From: Calothrix sp. NIES-2100
Lineage (GTDB): Bacteria > Cyanobacteriota > Cyanobacteriia > Cyanobacteriales > Nostocaceae
Assembly (NCBI RefSeq): GCF_002368195.1
Contig: NZ_AP018178.1
Location: forward strand, 9,249,510 to 9,313,509
Length of the DNA: 64,000 nucleotides
Reading direction: 5' to 3'
The position numbers and the translations under genes are program-made. Every line of letters begins with the position of its first letter. The first letter of the stretch is position 1. Of the stretch, positions 52,891 to 61,548 are shown piece by piece. A model generated the notes under the pieces. That model made no database searches. It was not told where the DNA came from and worked only from the letters and a program-made list of their open reading frames with translations.

Positions 52891-53214
52891 ATGATGAATC
52901 ATTACGCTATCGAATGGATTGAGGCATGGTGCCTAGAAAATGGCTGGACAGACTTATTTGTCGAGCGGCGCAATAACTACTGGGCTTTTCCTCCAGGCGG
53001 TGTAATGCCTGAACCAATTCCAGTAGACGTCCTCCGATTGATTAAAGCTGAAAAGGGACTAACTTCTGAAGAAAGATTGTGGTCGATCTCAGCAATAATT
53101 GGCACAGTTGTAGCTATCTTGTCTACCGTTTTGTTTAAGTGCCCTATGCCATTAGTATTTGCTTTTGCATTTAACGCTGTTACGGTGGCTCAATTTGAAA
53201 TGGAAGATGCCTAA
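52891..53214 (+). CDS. Conserved cyanobacterial protein, 107 aa, C-terminal membrane helices
   Basis: N-terminal soluble part rich in Trp (IEWIEAWCLENGWTDLFVERR and NNYWAFPPGGVMPEPIP) and a C-terminal hydrophobic half with two helices (about residues 64-82 and 85-100). It has the look of a conserved small cyanobacterial protein of unknown function. A strong terminator follows. The second of two adjacent ATGs is also possible. Confidence 0.72.
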   Translation: MMNHYAIEWIEAWCLENGWTDLFVERRNNYWAFPPGGVMPEPIPVDVLRLIKAEKGLTSEERLWSISAIIGTVVAILSTVLFKCPMPLVFAFAFNAVTVAQFEMEDA

Positions 53215-53260
53215 ATTTTTATTTTGGGTATCACTAATTATCAAACATAATATTTTAAAT

Positions 53261-53305
53261 AAAAACTGCTCTTGATTATACATTCAGCAAGAGCAGTTTT
53301 TATTT
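53261..53305 (+). terminator. Rho-independent terminator
   Basis: AAAAACTGCTCTTG and CAAGAGCAGTTTTT form a perfect 14-bp stem with a 13-base loop, followed by ATTT. It terminates the 107-aa gene on plus; the A/T tails make it bidirectional. Confidence 0.92.
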
Positions 53306-53567
53306 AAGTAACGCGGCGTGAATATTTATCATTAAGAAAAGGCAGAGGGCAGGAGGCAGTTCGCGTTTAGCACAGAAAATTAAACTTTGCCTTTTTGTGT
53401 ATTTCAGAGTTAGGATTTTAGCCCTAACTCCGAAATTACTCACCTTGCTATTGTTTGATGCAGATAGTATTTGGTATTGCACATTTGAGACCATTTAAGA
53501 GATTAGTCGAACCTGATAACAAACCAAACAATTCTCATACCACAAATCTAGAACACAACACAGATGC

Positions 53568-56204
53568 TTAAACTAAAGTCATATTATTAAAGTAGTTAGT
53601 AATCTCAGTTCCAACTGCTGTATTCACCCAATTGCGGTTGTAAGCCATGACATCTTGGATATTGGAGACACCGACAGTCTTAATTCCGCCTAGACTAATC
53701 ACAAAATCGTTGTAGTCGCGATTAGAACCACTATCAATAGCTACATCTTCAAAACCGATAACCGCGCCTTTAGATCCTGTAAAGAAGTCTGCTACTTGTA
53801 CAGTATTGTTTAAATTAGCAGCCGACATCGAGAAGAAAAGTTTGTTACTTGTCCCACCTTGTCCAGTCAAAGCATCATTAAGAGTTCCATTGGCTGCAAA
53901 AACAAAACCAAAAGTATCTCCCCCTTGCATCTGATAAATTTTCTCGCCCTTATACGAGCCATTATTAAAATTAGTTTCCCAGTTGAGAATGTTAGCGTTG
54001 TCCGTGAAACGCGCCCCTTCTTGAGGATCTTGAACCACAACGTAGCCACTGGAAGTATTGCTATTAGCACGGCGCACTGCTTCTGTCATGAAAGCTGTAG
54101 AGCCGGTTTTATACATATCCATTCCTTGCAGGCTAAAGATACCGACTTCCCCTTGGTTATAATAACCGCCATCGTAGAGGAAGTTGATTTTAACTTGGCC
54201 AGTTTGATTAGCAACAAAAACTCCTTCATCAAACAGTCCCCGGTTAGAATATTCAAGTAATTGTTGTCCTACATTGGTTTTGCGCCAATCCTTCTCAAAG
54301 TTGGAGAAATTATCAATTGACTGAACAATTCCTTTAGCACCTTTGACTTGGAAAACAAAATCGTTGTAATCGCGATCGGAAGTACTAGAACCAGTGGGAA
54401 TATCCTCAAAGGCAAAAGTTCCGTTACCATCTACATCTACAACTTGTCCGACAGCCATATTAGGATTAGCTTCGGGGATGGAAAAGAGAGGGAGTTTACC
54501 ATATTGCCACATCTGGCTGTCTTTACTGAGCCACGGAGCATTTTTGATTTCCTCAACATTAGTATGAGGGACAAACATAAAGGCAAATTTATCTCCTGGA
54601 TTCATCTCAAAAGTTGTCATTCCTCGATAATTTCCCGAATTAAAATTATCTTCCCAAGGCATTTTTTCAGTGAAACGCGCTCCTTCTGAAGAGTCGTCAG
54701 ATAAGACGTAACCTAATTTAGAATTGCTGAGAGCGCGCTGAGCTGCTTCTTGAATAAAAGCCTCAGAACCAGCTTGGTAATTTTCCATTCCTGCGAGGCT
54801 AAATACAGCCATCTCTCCTTGATACCAGCCGCCATCGTAAAGAAAATCAAAGGTTACTTGACCAGTTTCACCAACTTGAAATACTCCTTCGGTATATGTA
54901 GATTGGCTAGTATATTTGAGTAATTCTTGTCCACTAGTAGTGGTTCGCCAATCTCTGCCGGAATTAATTTCTGTGTTGATGCTGTTGGTGTTATTGCTTT
55001 TGAGTCCTTTGGCTTGGAAAATCAGGTCATTGAAATCTTGGTCAGCCTTACCAGCACTAACGCTGTTATCTTCAAATGCTATCGTCCCATTATTATCTAC
55101 TGCAACTATCTGTCTTTGATTGGTAGAGAAAATAACATCCTTACCCCACTCAGAAGTAATGGAGGGTTTGCTATAAACTTCATCAAAGGTGGTATTTTGC
55201 ACTAGCATAAATGCTACTTCATCCCCAGCGCCCATCTTAAAAGACTTAACGCCTTGGTAATTACCACCACCGAAGTTATCTTCCCAACTAGCATTATTCT
55301 GGGTAAAACGTGCCCCTTCTGTGGCATCGTTGATGAAGATATGACCTTGTGTGGAGTTACTTAAAGCACGCGCTATAGCTTCTTGGCGAAACTCTAAGGA
55401 GTCTGCTTGGTATTTGTCCATACCTTTGAGACTAAATACAGCTACTTCTCCTTGATACCAACCGCCATCATAGAGATAGTCAAGTTGAACTTGGCCTGTA
55501 CCATCGACTATGAAAGTACCTGTATTAAACTGAGGACGGTTAGCATATTGTGTTAATTCTTTGCCAACATTGGTATTTAACCAGTTGCGATTAGAGTAAA
55601 TGGAATCTTGGAAACTGGGTGCGATGGCTGTTGCGCCCAACACCTGAACTACCATATCGTTGAAATCGCGATCGGTTACGTTTGAGTTTAAAGTATTAAT
55701 ATCTTCCCAACCGAAGGTATTTCCTTTACCTGTGATGTCTGCAATTTGACTGGAAACTTGTCCTGTTGAATCGACTGAACCGAAAGAAAACAGAACGTTG
55801 CTGGTGCTAGGAGAGGAAGTTTGTGCAATATTAGCAACTGTGGTGTCTGAAACTAACATCATCGCAAACTTAGTTCCAGCCACCATCTGGAACTTTTGCG
55901 TTCCTTGATAAATACCGCCGTTATAATCTTTTTCCCAGGCTAATTCATCATTGAGATTGGTGAACCGAGCGCGATCAATCTCATCTCTTACCACTACATA
56001 ACCAGAACTAGAATTACTGAGAGCGCGTCTAGTAGCTTCCTGAATAAAGGCTGTGGAACCTACCTCTAGATTTTCCATACCTTCAAGGCTGAAGATGGCT
56101 ATCTCTCCTTTCTTCTGCCCACCATCATAAAGAAAATCGACGCTGACTTTACCTGTTGCATCAACAGTAAAAATTCCGTTATTCAAGTGAGAAATTGTCG
56201 TCAT
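53568..56204 (-). CDS. Four-repeat DUF4114 protein
   Basis: 878 aa made of four copies of a roughly 210-residue module (about 1-205, 206-415, 416-635, 636-878). Each module has FLYDGG, GE(M/V/I)A(V/I)FSL, a conserved ARFT block and the DUF4114 signature DRDFNDMVVQV / DRDYNDFVFQV, whose Asp cluster suggests calcium binding. No N-terminal signal peptide is visible, and no RTX nonapeptides; surface export by a C-terminal signal is possible. Likely a surface or matrix protein by family, with function unknown. Isolated between two long gaps. Confidence 0.82.
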   Translation of the reverse strand: MTTISHLNNGIFTVDATGKVSVDFLYDGGQKKGEIAIFSLEGMENLEVGSTAFIQEATRRALSNSSSGYVVVRDEIDRARFTNLNDELAWEKDYNGGIYQGTQKFQMVAGTKFAMMLVSDTTVANIAQTSSPSTSNVLFSFGSVDSTGQVSSQIADITGKGNTFGWEDINTLNSNVTDRDFNDMVVQVLGATAIAPSFQDSIYSNRNWLNTNVGKELTQYANRPQFNTGTFIVDGTGQVQLDYLYDGGWYQGEVAVFSLKGMDKYQADSLEFRQEAIARALSNSTQGHIFINDATEGARFTQNNASWEDNFGGGNYQGVKSFKMGAGDEVAFMLVQNTTFDEVYSKPSITSEWGKDVIFSTNQRQIVAVDNNGTIAFEDNSVSAGKADQDFNDLIFQAKGLKSNNTNSINTEINSGRDWRTTTSGQELLKYTSQSTYTEGVFQVGETGQVTFDFLYDGGWYQGEMAVFSLAGMENYQAGSEAFIQEAAQRALSNSKLGYVLSDDSSEGARFTEKMPWEDNFNSGNYRGMTTFEMNPGDKFAFMFVPHTNVEEIKNAPWLSKDSQMWQYGKLPLFSIPEANPNMAVGQVVDVDGNGTFAFEDIPTGSSTSDRDYNDFVFQVKGAKGIVQSIDNFSNFEKDWRKTNVGQQLLEYSNRGLFDEGVFVANQTGQVKINFLYDGGYYNQGEVGIFSLQGMDMYKTGSTAFMTEAVRRANSNTSSGYVVVQDPQEGARFTDNANILNWETNFNNGSYKGEKIYQMQGGDTFGFVFAANGTLNDALTGQGGTSNKLFFSMSAANLNNTVQVADFFTGSKGAVIGFEDVAIDSGSNRDYNDFVISLGGIKTVGVSNIQDVMAYNRNWVNTAVGTEITNYFNNMTLV

Positions 56205-56713
56205 GTTTTTTGGCTCTGATTTTTTACAAACCTTTACATGACATTTTGTAGCTTCTGATACTGAAAAGCTAACTGTATTTATACGTTTTTTTATATAAAG
56301 TTTGATTCAAGAAATTTATTTGTTATTTGAAGGCTAACTTCATAAAATAATTAAGACAAAATTAAATAATTATTTTGTTACTATAGTTTAAAGCTCATCT
56401 ACATGGAAAACTTTACCTGCTCTTCATCAAAGTCAAGTCAATTTTTTACATATGAGCGATCGCTAATACAAATACTCGATGAGATGCCTTTCAAATCCCC
56501 TTGATTTAGCCTTTTTCAGGTAAGTAGAAATATCAAGCACTGTTTTGGCGAAATAACACGTTTTGTTGAATATATGCAACATTATCTAATACATTCAATC
56601 TAAAATTATGCCAGTAATTGACCATATAAATGCCGCGTACTTACAGGCTTGGAAAATTTATCCGTATCAGACTATCAGCCTGGATGATCAATCTGACACC
56701 GGAGAATATATAA

Positions 56714-56875
56714 GAGGTTGTTTGAAAAGTTGTTTGCTGTGATTTTAGGTATTTGCTGATCCCCCCTAGCCCCCCTTAAAAAGGGGGGAAATTTCTCAAA
56801 GTCCCCCTTGGAAAGGGGTATTTAGGGGGATCTATAATTTTTTGCTACGCAGGAGAGGACTTTTAACACATTCTC
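56714..56875. mobile_element. Miniature element with GATCCCCC core and third type of ends
   Basis: Ends GAGGTTGTTTGAAAAGT and the complement of GAGAATGTGTTAAAAGT. The core 56758-56832 (GATCCCCCC ... GGGGGATC) matches those at 10982 and 28236, although the termini of all three differ. Confidence 0.65.
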
Positions 56876-57144
56876 TAACATAATAATTGCATCATAATTG
56901 CATCATGTGTTAGTTTGGATATTAATTTGTCTACGCAGAAAATTTATTTAGCAATCGACATCTGAGGTTAGTAATTAAATCGCCCTCGGAGTTGTTCAAT
57001 TGTGAGGTTTTTAGTCTAGTACTCGACTAAAACATGACCAAAAGTCCAGGCGTTGCTCCGGCGTAGCCCGCCTTAGTAGGTATCGCTTGCGCTTAAGGTG
57101 GAGAGGGGGAAGATCAGGAAAAACTTTTAATATTGGGGGTTGGG

Positions 57145-57198
57145 GGTGGGGTAAAATGTCTGTGAAATCAGCGTTTGAAGCTCAAGTTGACACCAATG
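57145..57198. mobile_element. Family 1 miniature element, right-end remnant (copy D)
   Basis: GGGTGGGGTAAAATGTCTG then AGTTGACACCAATG aligns with the last 50 bp of copies A and B. No left end was found upstream, so the copy is truncated. Confidence 0.7.
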
Positions 57199-57363
57199 AA
57201 CGCTACGCAAGAATCAAGTTTTCGGTGACATCTTGCGTAAATCTTATTAGTATTCAAATTTGTATGCGCTAAGATCGCCTGTAATTATCAATATCCAATC
57301 CTCACAAGTTCCTCAGATTTTTCACCTAACCTCTTCCTATAGCCAAAACAGGGGGTAACTACA

Positions 57364-57558
57364 ATGGATACCAAAAGACTGGCAAAATTCCTGCATTTTT
57401 TGCAAGAAGATTTGGCAATTCCAGATGATGGATTGCAACTGGCGTTGCGACATCCTGAACAAAACCCTAGTTTGTTACCCATGATTCTTTGGCAATATGG
57501 GCTGGTGACTTTAAACCAGCTGGATGAAATTTTTGATTGGTTAAATAGAGTGTTTTAG
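57364..57558 (+). CDS. DUF2949 protein, 64 aa
   Basis: A compact helical protein (RLAKFLHFLQEDLAIPDDGL and LPMILWQYGLVTLNQLDEIFDWL) matching the DUF2949 family found in cyanobacteria. Ten bases before pfkA, so the two are almost certainly co-transcribed; whether it influences phosphofructokinase is unknown. Confidence 0.8.
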   Translation: MDTKRLAKFLHFLQEDLAIPDDGLQLALRHPEQNPSLLPMILWQYGLVTLNQLDEIFDWLNRVF

Positions 57559-57568
57559 CTCAAGTGCT

Positions 57569-58642
57569 ATGACCACACAAAAACGATTGGGTATTCTTAC
57601 CAGTGGCGGCGACTGTCCGGGACTGAATACGGTGATTCGCGCGGTTGTCAGCCATGCTACGCTTACCTATGGCTGGCAAGTAGTGGGGATTCCTTATGCT
57701 ACCAGAGGTTTGCTGGAAATCAAAGCGGTTCCGCTTTCTCTCCACGGTTTAGATTTACGTGGGATAGATCCTTTATTAAGCATGGGCGGTACTATCCTCG
57801 GTAGTATCAATAAAGGTGATACTCTCGCTCATGTGGATGAGATTATGGCGGGCTACCAGGCTTTAGAACTGGATGCTTTGATTGGAATTGGAGGGGATGG
57901 TAGTTTAGGAATTCTTAACCAATTGCAACAAAAGGGCAATTGGCAGTTTATTGCGATTCCTAAGACTATAGATAATGATGTGGCGCTGACAGAAAGAGTC
58001 GTAGGCTTTGATACTGCTGTAAATACAGTTGTGGATGCTCTCAATCGTCTCACTTTTACCGCTGCTAGTCACGATCGCGTGATGATTGTTGAGGTAATGG
58101 GACGCACAGCCGGACATTTAGCGCTGCATTCTGGGATTGCAGGCGGTGCGGATGTAATTTTGATTCCAGAAATTCCCTATACTATTAAGGATACTTGTCA
58201 ACATCTAGCAGAATTACGCGATCGCTGGGGACGAAGATTTGCCATTGTAGTAGTAGCAGAAGGCGCTCATATTCCCGAAGATTCAGCTAATTATGCATCT
58301 TGTGAAAAACTATCCTGCGGTATTGGACAGTTGATTGCTGATGAACTCAGCAATTGCAGCCATGACACAATTGATATTCGCGCTTCAGTTTTAGGTCATA
58401 TTCAACGCGGTGGTATTCCTTCAGCTTTAGACAGGTTGGTAGCTACCGCTTTTGGTAAAGCTGCGGTAGATTTAATTGCTGGGGGCAAATCGGGAGAAAT
58501 GGTAGCTTGGCAAAATGGGGAAGTTGTCGCAGTTCCTTTAGAAGCGGTATTAGCTAAAAGTCCGTCACTGGTAGACCCAAATAATTATCTCGTAGAAACA
58601 GCGCGATCGCTTGGTATTTATATTGGGAATTTCTCCAAATGA
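57569..58642 (+). CDS. pfkA: 6-phosphofructokinase
   Basis: 357 aa. Phosphorylates fructose 6-phosphate in glycolysis. Motifs: LTSGGDCPGLNTVIRAV (residues 10-26), GIGGDGSLG near 110, PKTIDNDVALTE near 130 with the catalytic Asp, and EVMGRTAGHLALHSGIAGGAD near 172. The Gly in GGDGS points to ATP use, while Lys in PKTIDND is shared with pyrophosphate-type enzymes; this Gly/Lys pair marks a distinct ATP-using subgroup. Second gene after the DUF2949 gene. Confidence 0.92.
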   Translation: MTTQKRLGILTSGGDCPGLNTVIRAVVSHATLTYGWQVVGIPYATRGLLEIKAVPLSLHGLDLRGIDPLLSMGGTILGSINKGDTLAHVDEIMAGYQALELDALIGIGGDGSLGILNQLQQKGNWQFIAIPKTIDNDVALTERVVGFDTAVNTVVDALNRLTFTAASHDRVMIVEVMGRTAGHLALHSGIAGGADVILIPEIPYTIKDTCQHLAELRDRWGRRFAIVVVAEGAHIPEDSANYASCEKLSCGIGQLIADELSNCSHDTIDIRASVLGHIQRGGIPSALDRLVATAFGKAAVDLIAGGKSGEMVAWQNGEVVAVPLEAVLAKSPSLVDPNNYLVETARSLGIYIGNFSK

Positions 58643-58646
58643 ATTA

Positions 58647-59120
58647 CTAACTAGTTGCATATTTTAGTACCCGTTCCCATTCCCAACGCCATGCAGTTTC
58701 CACTACTAATTCTTTGCCATTGGTAAATTTAATAAATTCTTGACCGTTATCATAAAATACATCAGCTACCAGGCGATTACGTAAATCTTGTCCCCACATT
58801 TTTGCAGCAGCATTCCACCACCTTTGTCCTGACGATTGCAACATTGGTAGTTCCAAGTATTCATCACGCCATGCTACAGGCTGCCATTGTTCTTGCAAGG
58901 CTCGAATTAAAATTGCATTGGGAAAAATCTCTCTTTGATGCTCATGCAACCACAGTACATACTCAATTGTTCTTCTCAAGGCATTTTCTAAACCAGAGGA
59001 ACAAATTTCTAGAGCATTTTGGACTTCCTCCAAGGAAAAATTCACACCGACGGCTACTAACGCTCTTTCGTATTGCTTAAATATTTCGTATTCAATCGAG
59101 TCTTCTTCCCAAAACCACAC
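58647..59120 (-). CDS. Conserved cyanobacterial hypothetical protein, 157 aa
   Basis: A Trp- and acid-rich soluble protein starting MWFWEEDSIEYEIFKQYERAL and ending in a basic-aromatic stretch (ETAWRWEWERVLKYATS). No domain recognised. Convergent with pfkA with four bases between stops. The ordinary codon use and HIP1-poor sequence suggest a resident gene. Confidence 0.7.
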   Translation of the reverse strand: MWFWEEDSIEYEIFKQYERALVAVGVNFSLEEVQNALEICSSGLENALRRTIEYVLWLHEHQREIFPNAILIRALQEQWQPVAWRDEYLELPMLQSSGQRWWNAAAKMWGQDLRNRLVADVFYDNGQEFIKFTNGKELVVETAWRWEWERVLKYATS

Positions 59121-59432
59121 AGTTAATTAACCTCCAAATCAATTAACTAAAATCAATTATACTTTTAGTTTGATATATAAAACATCTTTTGGCTGAAGAC
59201 GGAAACAGAAAAATAATATATCGCCATCTGAGATTTTTGGTGCGTGAGCCTGCGGCATCACACACCCTACTTGCTACTACTGGCTATTTGCATGTACAAA
59301 TTATTGAGCCTTAAGGAAGAGGTTTTGATATTTTATATTGTTTACTCTGCAATAAATAAGGTGTTATTGAGTTGCCTAAATAGCGACTGGGCAATTTTTT
59401 ATTGTCCAGTATAAATCAAATAGGAAAGAAAG
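59121..59432. other. Divergent intergenic region
   Basis: No gene. A GGTGCGTGAGCCTGCGGC-type dispersed repeat at about 59239-59270, and a hairpin ACTGGGCAAT / ATTGTCCAGT at 59386-59410 immediately before the small-peptide ribosome site. Confidence 0.55.
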
Positions 59433-59540
59433 ATGCGACTGAATCTAGTTTTGCTTTGGGTTAGCCTATCATTCGTATTGGTGGGATTAATTATGCTACT
59501 TCTTCAACCCTCAATCGATTTTCATTCAGCAATAAGTTGA
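59433..59540 (+). CDS. 35-residue single-pass membrane peptide
   Basis: ATG with AGGAAAG six bases upstream. The peptide is one hydrophobic helix (LVLLWVSLSFVLVGLIMLLL, residues 5-24) and a short polar end (QPSIDFHSAIS). It ends eight bases before the ATG of the next membrane protein gene, whose ribosome site overlaps its stop region. Translation seems real from the ribosome site and coupling; homologues were not checked. It may be a subunit or regulator of the next protein. Confidence 0.6.
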   Translation: MRLNLVLLWVSLSFVLVGLIMLLLQPSIDFHSAIS

Positions 59541-59548
59541 GGTAATTT

Positions 59549-60064
59549 ATGAATTATATTGTGGCAGTTTTACCAGACCGGATGCAAGCTGAAGCAGCTT
59601 ATTCAGCGCTAGAAAAAGAAGGCTTACCTGATAACCAAATTGACATTTTAGGCAGTGGCTATAAAAGTGCTGATGAGTATGGGTTAATTAACCCGGAAAA
59701 ACAAGCTCGTAAAGGAGCCAAACGTCTAATTTACTGGCTTGTACCTTTAGGATTTCTCGCAGGTTATACTTTTAACTTTCTCACAGGAATTGAAATATTC
59801 CCGACGTTTAATGCTTTTGGTAATCACATTCTTGCTGGACTTTTGGGTGCTATTTCTGGTGTTTTAGGTGCTTACTTTGTTGGTGGTGCTGTAGGTTTAA
59901 CTGAAGGCAGTGGCGATGCTTTACCTTATCGTAATCGTTTGAATGCAGGTAAGTATTTGATTGTGGTTAAGGGTACGGAAGAATTAACTCGCCAAGCTAC
60001 TCGTGTGTTGCGTCAGTTTGAACCGGAAAATATTCAAGGTTATACAGAACCTACCGGGGCGTAA
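59549..60064 (+). CDS. Uncharacterised membrane protein with general-stress-like N-terminus
   Basis: 171 aa: N-terminal alpha/beta domain (VAVLPDRMQAEAAYSALEKEGL) of the kind seen in stress protein 17M-like proteins, two Gly-rich membrane helices (about residues 63-82 and 92-118), then a C-terminal alpha/beta part (KYLIVVKGTEELTRQATRVL) echoing the first. Widely seen in cyanobacteria as far as I recall; no function known. Second gene after the 35-aa peptide. Confidence 0.72.
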   Translation: MNYIVAVLPDRMQAEAAYSALEKEGLPDNQIDILGSGYKSADEYGLINPEKQARKGAKRLIYWLVPLGFLAGYTFNFLTGIEIFPTFNAFGNHILAGLLGAISGVLGAYFVGGAVGLTEGSGDALPYRNRLNAGKYLIVVKGTEELTRQATRVLRQFEPENIQGYTEPTGA

Positions 60065-60267
60065 TAACGATTAAAAACAAGAATCTGTTAGATGCATTTA
60101 TTCGGGTAGGATTTCCCTACCCTAGATAAATTGTAGGTTGGGGCAGCCCTGCGCCCTTACGGGTTTACCGGCAGTCGTGCAAGTGGCGTTTGAGGAACGA
60201 AACCCAACATTTCCGCGATATTGGGGACTTCCAATTTTTTTGTCCAAAGTCTGTTTATGATCTTGGC
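60065..60267. other. Intergenic region with a short hairpin
   Basis: GGGTAGGATTTCCCTACCC (60104-60122) is a compact palindrome 40 bases past the preceding stop; then GTAGGTTGGGG ... GAAACCCAAC dispersed repeat (60131-60210). No gene. Confidence 0.6.
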
Positions 60268-60498
60268 TCATTCTGGCATTAGTAACTGTGAGCGATCGAA
60301 GGATTCAAGCTTTTGGGGAGGCGATGACAGATGTTGAGCAGGTGGAGCTACTATTCCCTTAGCAGATTGAAAGACTGCTTTGATCACAGCCACATGAGCC
60401 AAAATTTCTTCTATCTGGATTTGATTATCAACAGGCTGGGTTTCAAAATCAGGGTTTAAGGTGGCGATCGTGACGGAAAACTCCTTGGCAGCATCAAG
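60268..60498 (-). pseudogene. Open frame remnant after cheW
   Basis: 76 codons open to a TGA, reading for example LDAAKEFSVTIATLNPDFE and VDNQIQIEEILAHVAVI, with protein-like composition. A TAA stands just before it and there is no in-frame ATG; only internal TTG/GTG codons could start it. Six bases beyond the cheW stop on the same strand, it looks like the tail of a lost downstream gene of the chemotaxis-type operon, perhaps a receptor. Family not recognised. Confidence 0.4.
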
Positions 60499-60503
60499 TT
60501 AAA

Positions 60504-61529
60504 TCAGTAGGTTTGCCATTGCAATGTCTGGGCGATCGCTCTGGTGTCTAAAATCCAGCGATCGCCTGGCAGAATACCTCGAACAAAATTTAGCAGTTTG
60601 TTGGGGGAAAAGTCGGTTGGTGCTGATTGTGCTTGCTGTAAATCCTGCCATTCTACATCTAAGATATGAGCGACCAAAAACCCAACTACCTGATTTTGCA
60701 GATCGAGAACCAGAACCATTGGCTTTTCTGGTCGTGACTGCCGCTTAAAAAGCGGTGCATAACCAAGCAATTGTTCTAAGTCAACCAGCCGCAGCATCTG
60801 TCCTTGCCAAGGATAGAATCCTAAAATCCAACTTGGTAAGGATGGGGCTGGGGAAATTTCTTGGGTAGCGACATGAAGAATGTCCAGTACTGAGTGGAAT
60901 GGTAGTAATCCATTTCCTTGATTTCCCAAAGAAAAACGCAGAAATCTTTGCCGTTGTTCGCTTGATGTCAGTCCAGGAGCCAAGGTTGGGGTTGTTCCGA
61001 ACAACTCCAACTTGTTAGTTAATATCTGGCTCATGCCTAGAAGAAGTACTGTGAGTGGTTCCTCGTTTGGTGCCACAGACAAGACAGCCATATGGCTAAC
61101 AAAGTTTAACTCCGCCACTTGCCGATAAGACCACGGCACCGGGCGTACAGCTGACAAAGGAATATCGATTAAGGCAGGAGGCTTGTCTACAGGAATGCCA
61201 CAAATTTCTCCAGTCCGTGTTTGAGTCAGAAGTAAGAAACGCCCTGAAGTGTCAACCGCAGAGGGAACTTGGTGCGCCTGTTGGGCTTGTACTTGCGAAA
61301 TGAACTTCTGGCGCAAGTCTACAATTGTGATGGTTTGCGCTCCCAAATCAACCATCCCGATACCACTTTCAACCGTACTCCTAATAGGAGGACAAGCAAT
61401 CACCTTGAGAACTGCACCAACTGGCAGCGCAAATAAATAGTCTGCGATCGCAAAAACAACGACTCGTAATGAGTCGCGCTCGCTCACAGCGCCAGATAAT
61501 CGCTTAAACGGAAAGGGAGTGTTAAGCAT
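60504..61529 (-). CDS. cheW: CheW-like scaffold protein, two CheW modules
   Basis: 341 aa: first CheW-like domain about residues 20-165 (RVVVFAIADYLFALPVGAVLKV split; GMVDLGAQTITIVDLRQ), second about 190-335 (LLPFHSVLDILHV; MLRLVDLEQLLGY; VLVLDLQNQVVGFLVAHILDV). CheW couples receptors to the CheA kinase. Nineteen bases downstream of the CheA-like gene, so one operon. The tandem form is unusual in length; cyanobacterial phototaxis and motility operons carry such variants. Confidence 0.82.
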   Translation of the reverse strand: MLNTPFPFKRLSGAVSERDSLRVVVFAIADYLFALPVGAVLKVIACPPIRSTVESGIGMVDLGAQTITIVDLRQKFISQVQAQQAHQVPSAVDTSGRFLLLTQTRTGEICGIPVDKPPALIDIPLSAVRPVPWSYRQVAELNFVSHMAVLSVAPNEEPLTVLLLGMSQILTNKLELFGTTPTLAPGLTSSEQRQRFLRFSLGNQGNGLLPFHSVLDILHVATQEISPAPSLPSWILGFYPWQGQMLRLVDLEQLLGYAPLFKRQSRPEKPMVLVLDLQNQVVGFLVAHILDVEWQDLQQAQSAPTDFSPNKLLNFVRGILPGDRWILDTRAIAQTLQWQTY

Positions 61530-61548
61530 AGCAAGTTACGGGTGGGGG

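Larger units (their letters stand above)
56205..57363. other. Long intergenic region with mobile element remnants
   Basis: 1.16 kb without a gene: AT-rich promoter side of the DUF4114 gene, a miniature element 56714-56875, a CGTTGCTCCGGCGTAGCCCG-type palindrome (about 57051-57098), and the right-end remnant of a family 1 element (57145-57198). Confidence 0.65.

Noticed and set aside
57087..57272. 61-residue plus-strand frame
   Set aside because: Spans the family 1 right-end remnant; repeat-derived.
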